64,000 nucleotides of DNA from Sphingobacterium sp. ML3W (GTDB taxonomy: Bacteria; Bacteroidota; Bacteroidia; Sphingobacteriales; Sphingobacteriaceae). The first letter of the stretch is position 1. Each line of letters opens with the position of its first letter. The translations under genes and the position numbers were made by a program. Below the pieces are notes generated by a model, which saw nothing but the letters and a program-made list of their open reading frames with translations, was not told the origin of the DNA and made no database searches. Positions 26,934 through 35,275 of this stretch are shown piece after piece. Where the stretch lies: positions 6,448,001 to 6,512,000 of the forward strand of contig NZ_CP107036.1 of NCBI RefSeq assembly GCF_029542085.1. Reading direction: 5' to 3'.

Positions 26934-28772
26934 ATGACACTTAATTTTTTTAAATGGAAATGCGCAGCGGCAGTGGGAATGCTTTTGTGTATGACCGAGG
27001 GATCATTTGCCCAGACAAAATCAATACCTTATGAAGGTGTGCCCGGATGGACCGAAAGCCAGAATAAACGGATGGAATGGTTTAGAGAAGCACGTTTTGG
27101 ACTTTTTATCCACTGGGGGCTGTATAGTGCTGCTGGAGGTAGTTTTGAAGGAAAGCAATATCCTCAACATTACGCTGAATGGATCCAGACCTGGGGGAAA
27201 ATCCCCAGCAAGCAGTACGCTGCGGTGCTGAAACCAAAGTTCACCCTACGTTCGTTTGAACCTAAAGCCTGGGCACGTCTGGCCAAAAAAGCAGGAATGA
27301 AATATATGGTATTGACTTCCAGACATCATGAAGGCTTTAGCCTATTTAATAGCCAGCAACCATATGCTGTAAAAAATGAGATTACAGGAAGTGCAAACTT
27401 ATCCCCCAAAGGTAGGGATTTATATAAAGAGATCATGACCGCATTTCGCCAGGAGGGACTGAAAGTAGGTGCTTATTATTCTTTGCTCGACTGGCAGCAT
27501 CCAGATTCCTACGAAGCTTTTAATCTGAATCCTAACACAGACAATCATAAACCTGATCATGACCGCTACAAGGAATATCTCTATGGGCAGGTCAAAGAAC
27601 TTGCTCAGAATTACGGTCCACTGGATATGCTCTGGCCTGACTTTAGCAGCAAACAGCATCAAGGTGAGGCTTGGGGAACAAAACGCATGTTGACAGATCT
27701 GATCAAATGGCAACCCAATATCATTATCAACAACCGGTTTTGGGATGGGTTAGAAAACAAAAATGGTGATATTGGAACCCCTGAAAAATATATTCCGCCA
27801 ACAGGACTTCCGGGCATGGATTGGGAGGTTAGCCATACAATGAACGAAAGTTATGGCTATAGTGCGCACGATCAAAATTGGAAGAGCTTTCCTAAAATCA
27901 TGCAATTATTTGTAGAAACGGTAAGCAAAGGTGGTAATTTTCTGCTCAATGTAGGGCCTGATGGGGATGGAGCTATCCCTGCACCAGCGATTAAAATTAT
28001 GGAGCGTATAGGTGATTGGATGCAGATCAATAAGGAGGCAATCTATGGTACCACAGCAAGTCCTTTTCAGGCATTGGACTGGGGCTATTGCACGCAAAAA
28101 GAAGGTAAATTGTATTTACATATATTTGATCGACCTGCCAGCGGAAAAATTGATCTACCGATCAAAAACAAAGTCGCTGTTGCCTATGCGTTGGCAAATC
28201 CAAAAAACAAGCTGAAGGTTGTGGTGGATAAGGGGAGACCTGTGATTCCAGTTGATGCTTTCGACATTGAAAAAGGACCGAAGGTAATTGTTGTCGAAAT
28301 TCAGGGAAAACCAGATGTGGAAGAGAATCTGACGCAGACTCAGGCGGATGGACGTATTGTGATGAATGCAAATAACGCTAAATTGCTAGATGGAAAAGGA
28401 CTTAAAATCATTGGTGCAACGACACATGACCCCAATCGTCCAAATGCCATCGGACAATGGAAAGATAGCAATGACCGGATCTATTGGGACATCAAAATCC
28501 AAAAACCAGGTAAATACCGTGTATTGATCAGTTATTTGCCAAATGCAAAACATAAAGGTAAGGTGATACTTTCGGCACTTGGACAGCAGCTTCCATTTGC
28601 TTTTGGTACGGAAAATGGAAAAGGATTTAAAGAGATGGAACTGGGTACAGTTGAAGTATCGCAGCAGGTTATCGGCGAGCCGAGCACCAGGGTTACATTA
28701 CAGGCAACGGCAATTGAAGGTGATATGTTGCCAGAGATTGCATCGCTTACGTTGGTGCCGGTGCAGGAATAA
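26934..28772 (+). CDS. GH29 alpha-L-fucosidase
   Basis: A 612-residue secreted enzyme with a signal peptide ending near GSFAQ. GH29 marks are REARFGLFIHWGLYSAAGGS, WARLAKKAGMKYMVLTSRHH followed by EGFSLF, the nucleophile region LDMLWPDFSS with D236 (most members have WFDG), and ETVSKGGNFLLNVGPDGDG. C-terminal to the barrel are a beta-sandwich and an extra module (about 470-610) that may bind carbohydrate. It hydrolyses alpha-L-fucosyl links. It stands alone between two terminators, with no SusC/D of its own. Together with GH110 and GH92 in the same window it hints at degradation of eukaryotic glycans, but co-regulation is not shown. Confidence 0.9.
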   Translation: MTLNFFKWKCAAAVGMLLCMTEGSFAQTKSIPYEGVPGWTESQNKRMEWFREARFGLFIHWGLYSAAGGSFEGKQYPQHYAEWIQTWGKIPSKQYAAVLKPKFTLRSFEPKAWARLAKKAGMKYMVLTSRHHEGFSLFNSQQPYAVKNEITGSANLSPKGRDLYKEIMTAFRQEGLKVGAYYSLLDWQHPDSYEAFNLNPNTDNHKPDHDRYKEYLYGQVKELAQNYGPLDMLWPDFSSKQHQGEAWGTKRMLTDLIKWQPNIIINNRFWDGLENKNGDIGTPEKYIPPTGLPGMDWEVSHTMNESYGYSAHDQNWKSFPKIMQLFVETVSKGGNFLLNVGPDGDGAIPAPAIKIMERIGDWMQINKEAIYGTTASPFQALDWGYCTQKEGKLYLHIFDRPASGKIDLPIKNKVAVAYALANPKNKLKVVVDKGRPVIPVDAFDIEKGPKVIVVEIQGKPDVEENLTQTQADGRIVMNANNAKLLDGKGLKIIGATTHDPNRPNAIGQWKDSNDRIYWDIKIQKPGKYRVLISYLPNAKHKGKVILSALGQQLPFAFGTENGKGFKEMELGTVEVSQQVIGEPSTRVTLQATAIEGDMLPEIASLTLVPVQE

Positions 28773-28785
28773 GTTAATAGGATAA

Positions 28786-28797
28786 GTACAATTGTAC
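28786..28797. repeat. 12 bp palindrome after the GH29 gene
   Basis: GTACAATTGTAC is a perfect palindrome 14 bp past the GH29 stop codon and ahead of its terminator. Its function is unknown. Confidence 0.3.
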
Positions 28798-28824
28798 CGA
28801 CTGTTTTTAACAGTTGAGCCAGAG

Positions 28825-28859
28825 CAGCCCCGGCAAATATATATTGCTGGGGCTGTTTT
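28825..28859 (+). terminator. Terminator after the GH29 gene
   Basis: CAGCCCCGGCAA (28825-28836) pairs with TTGCTGGGGCTG (28844-28855), with one G-U pair, a 7 nt loop and TTTT. Confidence 0.85.
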
Positions 28860-28979
28860 GTATAAAGTTGTCTTTAAAAAATATGTTAATATATCTGAAA
28901 AGGAAGCTTGGCAAATGAGGCATGATATGATCAATAATTAAAGTAGCGAAACCGGAAAAGAATTTTTTATTCTGGAGGG

Positions 28980-29009
28980 ATAATTGCGTTATTTGCATAA
29001 AGCAATTAT
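28980..29009. promoter_or_regulatory. Inverted repeat ahead of lacI
   Basis: ATAATTGC (28980-28987) and GCAATTAT (29002-29009), with a 14 nt spacer, lie 31 bp before the regulator start. It differs from the GGGAAC-type operators downstream, so autoregulation through the same motif is not supported. Confidence 0.3.
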
Positions 29010-29039
29010 GAAGCACACAATAGCAAATGAAACCTTGAT

Positions 29040-30050
29040 ATGTCTCAATTAACTATAATAGATCTGGCCAAAAGACTAGGCTTGTCAAAATCCACGGTTT
29101 CCCGTGCTTTTCGGGATAATGTGGATATTAATCCAGCTACCAAAGCTCGTATATTGGCTATGGCCGAGGAAATAGGCTTTTCTCCAAATGTGTACGCGAG
29201 CAGTCTCAAAGCGAATAAGAGTCTGACAATTGCAATTATTATTCCTGAATTTGGGAATAAATTTTTCTCGCAGGCGATTAAAGGGATAGAGGCTGTGGCA
29301 CGTTCTAAAGGTTATCATACGTTAATTTATGTGACTGATCATCAGGTTCATAATGAAGCTTCTATTGTACGCTCGCTGGCTAATGGACGCGTTGATGGAG
29401 TGATTCTCTCGGCATCTGGCGAAGGAAAAGATCATTCGCATATCCAGCTACTGGAAGAACGGGGGATACCTGTCATGTTTTTCGACCGTGCCTACGATGA
29501 CTGGAAAGGAGGCTATGTGACCGGTAACGACGCGGAAGCAGCTTATCTGGCGACGAAGCATTTGATTGAAAATGACTGCAAAAAAATTGCTTACCTAGCT
29601 ATAGATCCCAATATATCTATTGGTAAAGTGCGTAAAGATGGGTACGAGAAAGCCCTTTTGGAGGCAGGAATTCAGATTAACCCCAAACTGATCCTGGATA
29701 CGGTCAATGATGCTGAACAGAATATGACTGATATAAAAAACCTTATCGAACAGGAAAAACCCGATGCCATATTCGCATCGGTTGAACGACTTGCAATCTC
29801 CAGCATACGGGTAGCAAAACAGTTAAAGATACATATACCCGAACAGCTGAAAATAATATGTTTTTCTTGTTTGGATATTGCAGATTTGATAGATCCTGCA
29901 CTCAGCCTTGTCAAACAACCTGCCTATGAGATGGGAGAATTGGTTACAAAATTCCTGCTGGATAAGATGGAAAACCCCAGTAATGAAAAGTTTGCTAATT
30001 CGGTTTATCTTGATTCTCAGCTTATTTTTCAAAAATCTAGCTTGAAATAA
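29040..30050 (+). CDS. LacI-family transcriptional regulator of the maltodextrin locus
   Basis: A 336-residue regulator. The N-terminal helix-turn-helix TIIDLAKRLGLSKSTVSRAF and hinge region ATKARILAMAEEIGFSPN are typical LacI. Residues about 60-335 form a periplasmic-binding-like effector domain. It precedes the SusC/D-GH13-GH65 operon in the same direction. The gap carries two palindromes with the central C-G expected of LacI operators. A maltose-type effector is inferred from context. Bacteroides Sus uses a different regulator (SusR), so this is the LacI-controlled type known from other Bacteroidota. Confidence 0.92.
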   Translation: MSQLTIIDLAKRLGLSKSTVSRAFRDNVDINPATKARILAMAEEIGFSPNVYASSLKANKSLTIAIIIPEFGNKFFSQAIKGIEAVARSKGYHTLIYVTDHQVHNEASIVRSLANGRVDGVILSASGEGKDHSHIQLLEERGIPVMFFDRAYDDWKGGYVTGNDAEAAYLATKHLIENDCKKIAYLAIDPNISIGKVRKDGYEKALLEAGIQINPKLILDTVNDAEQNMTDIKNLIEQEKPDAIFASVERLAISSIRVAKQLKIHIPEQLKIICFSCLDIADLIDPALSLVKQPAYEMGELVTKFLLDKMENPSNEKFANSVYLDSQLIFQKSSLK

Positions 30051-30102
30051 ATCAAAAAATATTTGGTTTTCGTTGAACCATTATTTAGCTTTGATTTATC
30101 AT

Positions 30103-30116
30103 CGGGAACATTCCCG
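30103..30116. promoter_or_regulatory. LacI operator O1
   Basis: CGGGAACATTCCCG is a palindrome with outer matches (ATCA before, TGAT after). Its centre is 101 bp from the second site. It lies 53 bp after the lacI stop codon. TCAATTTG at 30132-30139 could be a -7 box, in which case O1 would cover the -33 region. Confidence 0.75.
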
Positions 30117-30167
30117 GTGATAATTAAATAATCAATTTGTATAAAACATTGGATAGGGTAAATCAGC

Positions 30168-30193
30168 AAATCGCTTGAAAGCGATTTCTTTTT
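30168..30193 (+). terminator. Intrinsic terminator or attenuator between the two operators
   Basis: AAATCGC (30168-30174), loop TTGAAA and GCGATTT (30181-30187) are followed by CTTTTT. It may end the lacI transcript. If the promoter lies at 30132-30139, it would instead sit in the susC leader as an attenuator. Confidence 0.6.
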
Positions 30194-30203
30194 ACATTGA
30201 TTT

Positions 30204-30217
30204 CGGGAACGTTCCCA
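30204..30217. promoter_or_regulatory. LacI operator O2
   Basis: The core GGGAACGTTCCC (30205-30216) is a perfect palindrome sharing GGGAAC/TTCCC with O1. It sits 30 bp before the small leader reading frame. Paired sites about 100 bp apart are compatible with loop-forming repression. Confidence 0.75.
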
Positions 30218-30246
30218 TTTCCTCTTCCAATCAAAGCTAATTATCG

Positions 30247-30498
30247 ATGGGGAAGCATATCTCTCACTTAATAGGGTATTTCTGGATGATTATCCTTTTG
30301 TCTTCACATGCAAATAAAAAGGAGAATATAACTACTGAACAGGTACGCATAAACGCGCTGCTTCCGTTTGATCAGGCAAAGGGGAATGGCCCGTGGAGCG
30401 AACGCTTCATTGGCTTTAGATTACCGCAGGCACTATGCCTACTGTGGGAGGGTAATTCTTTAGCCGATTATCTGAAACAGTCCAATCAAAAAATATGA
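30247..30498 (+). CDS. Small leader reading frame of unknown function, 83 residues
   Basis: An 83-codon frame from ATG 30247 to TGA 30498, lying between operator O2 and SusC 3. It has a hydrophobic N-terminal segment (HLIGYFWMIILLSSHA) that could be a signal peptide, then a soluble part including LLPFDQAKGNGPWSERFIGF. I do not recognise it. It could be a real small secreted protein, a remnant of a longer gene, or chance. Its stop codon abuts a 16 bp palindrome, and SusC 3 starts 65 bp later. Supporting it are position and length; against it is the lack of a recognised family. Confidence 0.35.
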   Translation: MGKHISHLIGYFWMIILLSSHANKKENITTEQVRINALLPFDQAKGNGPWSERFIGFRLPQALCLLWEGNSLADYLKQSNQKI

Positions 30499-30514
30499 GC
30501 ACCTGATCAGGTGC
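30499..30514. repeat. 16 bp perfect palindrome before SusC 3
   Basis: GCACCTGATCAGGTGC starts right after the small frame's stop codon and 50 bp before the SusC 3 start. It could form an mRNA hairpin or be a protein-binding site. Confidence 0.5.
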
Positions 30515-30563
30515 ATAGCTCGGGGGAGAACAAAACTAAACTAAATAAATAAACAGTTATTTT

Positions 30564-33530
30564 ATGAACAAACAGCTATTACGTCCATTTTGGGCCTTGA
30601 ACATGTTACTCGGGGTGAGTGCCACGGCATTTGCGCAGCAAGCCACGCTTCAGGGAAAAGTAATGGATCAAAAAGGAGTTTCCTTGGTAGGCGCGACACT
30701 GCGTTTCGAGGAGATTCAAAAATCACTGTCTACCAATGCCAACGGGGATTTTAGCTTGGATAGACTGAAAGCTGGGAAATTACGGCTGAAAGTAAGCATG
30801 GTCGGTTATACAGCACTCGATACCTTGATTCAGGTAAAAGATGGCAGTAATCCCTTAAACTTATATCTCAAAGCAGATGCAAGTCAATTGGAAGAAGTGG
30901 TCGTGATCGGTTATGGTACGCAGAAAAAAAGTGAACTTACTGGTTCGATCAGTACAGTTACTTCCAAAGACTTTCAAAAGGGACAGATTTCTTCACCCGA
31001 GCAATTAATTATGGGTAAAGTCCCCGGTGTACAGATCACTACAAGCGGTGGTCAACCGGGAGCAGGTAGCACGATCCGTATTCGTACTGGTGCCTCATTG
31101 AATGCCAGCAATGATCCATTGATCGTCGTAGATGGTGTTCCCTTAGCTGGCGGATCTGTATCGGGCGTAGCTAACCCCTTAAGCCTTATCAACCCCAATG
31201 ACATTGAGACATTTACCATTCTGAAAGATGCGAACGCAACAGCCATTTATGGTTCACGGGCATCCAATGGCGTTATTCTGATCACAACAAAAAAAGGGAG
31301 TCGTTCGGGTACGCAAATCAATTTTTCGACACAAAATTCCTTGGCCACGGTAGGTAAAAAAGTGGACCTGCTTACAGCGGATCAGATTCGCGACTATGTC
31401 AATACAAATGGAACCGATGCCATGAAAAAGCTTCTGGGGGAGGCCAATACTGATTGGCAGGATGTGATCTATGGCAATGCATTTACCACGGACAACAACA
31501 TCAATATTGCCTCCAAAGCCGGGAACATGCCTTATCGGATTTCAGCGGGATACATGAATCAGGATGGGGTGCTGAAAAATGATAACCTTAAAAGGACAAC
31601 AGCAGCTTTGGCTCTGACGCCGAAATTTCTCGACAATCACCTCTCCTTAGATGTGAATGTTCGTGGTACCTGGTCAAAATCCAGGTTCGCAACACAGGAT
31701 GCCATTGGTTCGGCCATTCAATTCGATCCGACACAACGCGTTTATGTGGATGACAAAAATAGCTTTGGAGGTTATTTCGAATGGATACAAGGCGGAAAGC
31801 CAAATCCCAATGCCCCCCGAAACCCATTGGCATTGCTGGAGCTACGCAAAGATCAAGGGGATGTCTTCCGAAGTATTGGTAACGCGAAAGTCGACTATAG
31901 TTTCCACTTCCTTCCGGAATTACATGCTAACTTAAATGTAGGCTACGATCTGGCCCGGTCTAAGGGAAATACATTTACACCGGCGATTGCAGCGCGTAAT
32001 TTTAATGAAGGTGGTGAACGCACGGAATATAAAACGGATATTAACAACAAAACGCTTGAATTCTATTTGAAATATGATAAGGAATTACCGGAAATAAAAA
32101 GTAATATAGACGCGACACTAGGCTATGGCTACTATAAAAACAGTACCAAAGCTTATAATTTCGATCGGACCAATGAGGCTGGTGAGGTACTGACATCAGT
32201 CAATCTTCCTTTTGATAGACCTGAGAACTTATTAATCTCTTACTACGGTCGTTTGATCTATACCTATGATAATCGCTATGTACTCTCTGGAACATTACGT
32301 ACTGACGGTTCCTCAAGGTTTAGTCCCGATAACCGATGGGGATATTTCCCTTCTGTAGGTTTTACTTGGCGCGCCAAAAATGAGCGTTTACTGAAAGATA
32401 TTGCTGCACTTTCGGACCTTAAGTTCCGTCTAAGCTACGGAAAAACAGGACAGCAGGACGGTATCGCCAATTATTCTTACTTGCCTAATTATACAATCGG
32501 GGGTAATCAGTCCATGTATCGTTTTGGAAATGAATACTATTATTTGTATTCACCCGTGGTCTATGATGGTGATATCCGCTGGGAAAGCACCACAACATAT
32601 AATGCAGGTATTGATTTTGGTTTTAACAACAACCGTATCTACGGGAGTGTAGATTACTATTCGAAAAAGACCAGGGATCTTTTGAGTACTATTCCGATAG
32701 CTGTGGGGTCTAACTTTAGCAATTTTCTGTTGACCAACGTCGGTAATATGGAAAATCAAGGGCTGGAGTTGAACCTGCATGTTGTCCCTGTCAAATCGGA
32801 GAAATCGACCTTGGATCTGGGCTTCAACTTGACTTACAACAGGAGTAAAGTCACCAACCTGACCCTGTCCGATGATCCGAATTTTATGATTGAAACGGGG
32901 GGTATCCGCGGTGGGACAGGCAATAATATTCAGGCCCATCAGGTAGGTTACACCCCTTATAGTTTTAGAGCATTTCAGCAGGTATATGATGAACAGGGAA
33001 AGCCAGTAGAGGGTTTGTATGTAGACCGGAACGGTGATGGAGTGATCAGTGATAGTGATCGTTATATGTACAAATCACCGCTTCCAAAATATCTATTGGG
33101 ATTTACAGCTGCATATGCTTACCAGAAATGGTCCTTGGCAACGACACTACGCGCAAATTTGGATAACTATGTGTACGACAACGTGTCTTCCAATTTTGGC
33201 AGCAGCTACAATGTCATTGACCAGGCTTCCCTGGTGATCAACAATGCACCAGTAGATTTTCTGAATAGCAATTTCAAAGAAAAACAGCTTCAGAGTGATT
33301 ATTATATCAAAAATGCCTCTTTTCTGAAAATGGATAATATCAATGTCTCGTATCAGCTTGGACAATTTATTCGAAACAGCAAAGCGAATCTTTCGATTTC
33401 GGCAACGGTGCAGAATGTCTTCACTGTTTCGAAATATAAAGGTGTAGATCCGGAGATCTCCAATGGTATTGATGACCGTTTTTATCCACGACCACGTACC
33501 TATGTATTGGGTATCAATGTCAATTTTTAG
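30564..33530 (+). CDS. SusC-family TonB-dependent transporter (pair 3, maltodextrin)
   Basis: A 988-residue outer membrane receptor. Signal peptide about 1-24 (GVSATAFAQ), regulatory-like domain about 27-105, EEVVVIGYGTQKKSELTGSI from residue 110, plug to about 245 (ATAIYGSRASNGVILITTKK), then a barrel ending VLGINVNF. It takes up oligosaccharides with SusD 3. Linkage to a SusE-like protein, GH13, maltose phosphorylase and a maltose-type MFS porter makes malto-oligosaccharides the expected cargo. It is probably controlled by the LacI operators upstream. Confidence 0.95.
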   Translation: MNKQLLRPFWALNMLLGVSATAFAQQATLQGKVMDQKGVSLVGATLRFEEIQKSLSTNANGDFSLDRLKAGKLRLKVSMVGYTALDTLIQVKDGSNPLNLYLKADASQLEEVVVIGYGTQKKSELTGSISTVTSKDFQKGQISSPEQLIMGKVPGVQITTSGGQPGAGSTIRIRTGASLNASNDPLIVVDGVPLAGGSVSGVANPLSLINPNDIETFTILKDANATAIYGSRASNGVILITTKKGSRSGTQINFSTQNSLATVGKKVDLLTADQIRDYVNTNGTDAMKKLLGEANTDWQDVIYGNAFTTDNNINIASKAGNMPYRISAGYMNQDGVLKNDNLKRTTAALALTPKFLDNHLSLDVNVRGTWSKSRFATQDAIGSAIQFDPTQRVYVDDKNSFGGYFEWIQGGKPNPNAPRNPLALLELRKDQGDVFRSIGNAKVDYSFHFLPELHANLNVGYDLARSKGNTFTPAIAARNFNEGGERTEYKTDINNKTLEFYLKYDKELPEIKSNIDATLGYGYYKNSTKAYNFDRTNEAGEVLTSVNLPFDRPENLLISYYGRLIYTYDNRYVLSGTLRTDGSSRFSPDNRWGYFPSVGFTWRAKNERLLKDIAALSDLKFRLSYGKTGQQDGIANYSYLPNYTIGGNQSMYRFGNEYYYLYSPVVYDGDIRWESTTTYNAGIDFGFNNNRIYGSVDYYSKKTRDLLSTIPIAVGSNFSNFLLTNVGNMENQGLELNLHVVPVKSEKSTLDLGFNLTYNRSKVTNLTLSDDPNFMIETGGIRGGTGNNIQAHQVGYTPYSFRAFQQVYDEQGKPVEGLYVDRNGDGVISDSDRYMYKSPLPKYLLGFTAAYAYQKWSLATTLRANLDNYVYDNVSSNFGSSYNVIDQASLVINNAPVDFLNSNFKEKQLQSDYYIKNASFLKMDNINVSYQLGQFIRNSKANLSISATVQNVFTVSKYKGVDPEISNGIDDRFYPRPRTYVLGINVNF

Positions 33531-33571
33531 GAAAAGAAGAATGTTTAAATCGTGTATTAACTGCGCATAAA

Positions 33572-35164
33572 ATGAAAAAATTAAATAAATATATATCGGC
33601 TTGTTTGTTAGCACTGGCGCTATCAAGTTGCCATAAAGATTTGGATCTCAAGCCCACCAATGATGTGATTGCTGAAGTGGCATATAAAGATTTTACCGGC
33701 TATACACAGGCTTTTGCAAGATTGTATGGTTCACTGACATTAACGAGCACTTCAGGCCCAAATAATACAGATCTGGGTGGTTTGGATGCGGGGACATCCG
33801 ACTTTTTGCGTCTTTTTTGGAATGCACAGGAGCTGACGACCGACGAAGCCGCCTGCGCCTGGCTGAACGATCCCGGAATTAGCGGTTTGGATTACCTCAA
33901 TTTTGATGATAGCAATCCTATGCTGCGGGGCCTCTATACACGCTGTGTATATACCGCGACACTGGTAAATGAATTTCTGAGAGAAAGCACCGATGCAAAG
34001 CTGAGTGAACGCGGTATCTCGGAAGCCGATAAAGCTGAAATCGCTTACTATCGTGCTGAAGCCCGCTTTATACGCGCTTATAATTATTGGGTATTGCTTG
34101 ACCTATTTGGCAATCCGCCATTTGTGACGGAGGAAACCGCTGTGGGCAAAGTTGCCCCGCCACAGATCAAAAGGCCTGATCTTTTTGCCTATGTGGAAAA
34201 AGAGTTGTTGGCTGTGGCAGATCAGCTTAAAGGAAGTAAAAAGAATGTTTATGGTCGTGTAGACCAGGTTGCGGCCTGGGGACTACTGGCCAGACTATAC
34301 CTCAATGCCGAAGTCTATCTAGGGACTGGCACTAAAAAATATACAGAGGCGATTACCTATGCCGAAAAAGTATTGAATTCGGGTTATAGTTTAGGAACGA
34401 ATTATCGGCAGTTGTTTTATGCAGATAATGACCTGAACAATCCTGAATTTATCTTTTATCTACCTTATGATGGTACCAAGACCCAAAGTAAGGGTGGTAC
34501 AACCTACCTGATCAATGCTGCGATTGACGCAACGATGAATCCGGGCTCCTTTGGTGTACCCGGTGGTGGCTGGGCAGGCAACAGAACCCGCGATAACATT
34601 GCTACGATTTTTGGCGACTATTCTGGCGCAACAGATAAACGCGCCATGTTCCATTTAAACGCTAGCGTTAAAATTGAGGACATTGCTGTCTATAAACAGG
34701 GCTTGGCTGTCACCAAATTCCGCAATGTCAACAAAGATAATACGGCTCCCGTTGCAGCGGAAGGATTTGTTGCTTCGGTAGATTTCCCATTGATCCGTTT
34801 GGCAGAAATGCACTTAATCTATGCCGAAGCTACCCTTCGTGGCGGTACAGGCGGAACAGTTGCTAAGGCACTTGATTATGTAAACAAATTGCGTGTAAGG
34901 GCCTATGGTAATACCAGTGGCAATTTAACGAATATCTCCTTGGACGATATCCTTAATGAACGTGTAAAAGAACTGTATTGGGAGGGATTTAGACGTTCGG
35001 ATCTAATTCGCTACGGTAAATTTACGGGTGACAGTTACCTGTGGCCATTTAAAGGTGGTATGTTGGCAGGTCAGGCGGTACCAAGCTACAGAAATCTATT
35101 TCCGATTCCCGCCGCAGATATTATCGCCAATGTGAATCTCGTTCAGAATCCGGGCTACAATTAA
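33572..35164 (+). CDS. SusD-family surface starch/maltodextrin-binding lipoprotein (pair 3)
   Basis: A 530-residue lipoprotein (lipobox LSSC, Cys20, then HKDLDLKP). SusD features include YYRAEARFIRAYNYWVLLDL, a SusD-type RLAEMHLIYAEATLRGGTGG, LNERVKELYWEGFRRSDLIR and the C-terminal LFPIPAADIIANVNLVQNPG. It is 41 bp after SusC 3 and forms the ligand lid. The region between about 90 and 120, with ELTTDEAACAWLNDPG and LDYLNFDD, is the kind of segment that carries glucan-contacting aromatics in SusD. The exact contacts cannot be assigned here. Confidence 0.95.
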   Translation: MKKLNKYISACLLALALSSCHKDLDLKPTNDVIAEVAYKDFTGYTQAFARLYGSLTLTSTSGPNNTDLGGLDAGTSDFLRLFWNAQELTTDEAACAWLNDPGISGLDYLNFDDSNPMLRGLYTRCVYTATLVNEFLRESTDAKLSERGISEADKAEIAYYRAEARFIRAYNYWVLLDLFGNPPFVTEETAVGKVAPPQIKRPDLFAYVEKELLAVADQLKGSKKNVYGRVDQVAAWGLLARLYLNAEVYLGTGTKKYTEAITYAEKVLNSGYSLGTNYRQLFYADNDLNNPEFIFYLPYDGTKTQSKGGTTYLINAAIDATMNPGSFGVPGGGWAGNRTRDNIATIFGDYSGATDKRAMFHLNASVKIEDIAVYKQGLAVTKFRNVNKDNTAPVAAEGFVASVDFPLIRLAEMHLIYAEATLRGGTGGTVAKALDYVNKLRVRAYGNTSGNLTNISLDDILNERVKELYWEGFRRSDLIRYGKFTGDSYLWPFKGGMLAGQAVPSYRNLFPIPAADIIANVNLVQNPGYN

Positions 35165-35191
35165 CCTAATGATGAATCTTTAATCTCGCAG

Positions 35192-35212
35192 CTCCTATCA
35201 GAGCGATGGGAG
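35192..35212 (+). other. Hairpin in the SusD-SusE gap of the maltodextrin operon
   Basis: CTCCTATC (35192-35199), loop AGAGC and GATGGGAG (35205-35212) form an 8 bp stem with one G-U pair, without a T tract. It may tune the transcript between the abundant SusC/D part and the rest. Confidence 0.35.
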
Positions 35213-35275
35213 AACAAATAAATATAAGGGGTTAAAGGTGTTTATTTAAAAAAAATAATAAATAGCTGTTTACAG

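Larger units (their letters stand above)
30085..30240. repeat. Long-range inverted repeat enclosing both LacI operators
   Basis: TTAGCTTTGATT (30085-30096) and AATCAAAGCTAA (30229-30240) are exact 12 bp inverted copies. They lie just outside the two GGGAAC palindromes, giving the 156 bp region near mirror symmetry. It is not explained by a simple operator pair. Confidence 0.6.
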
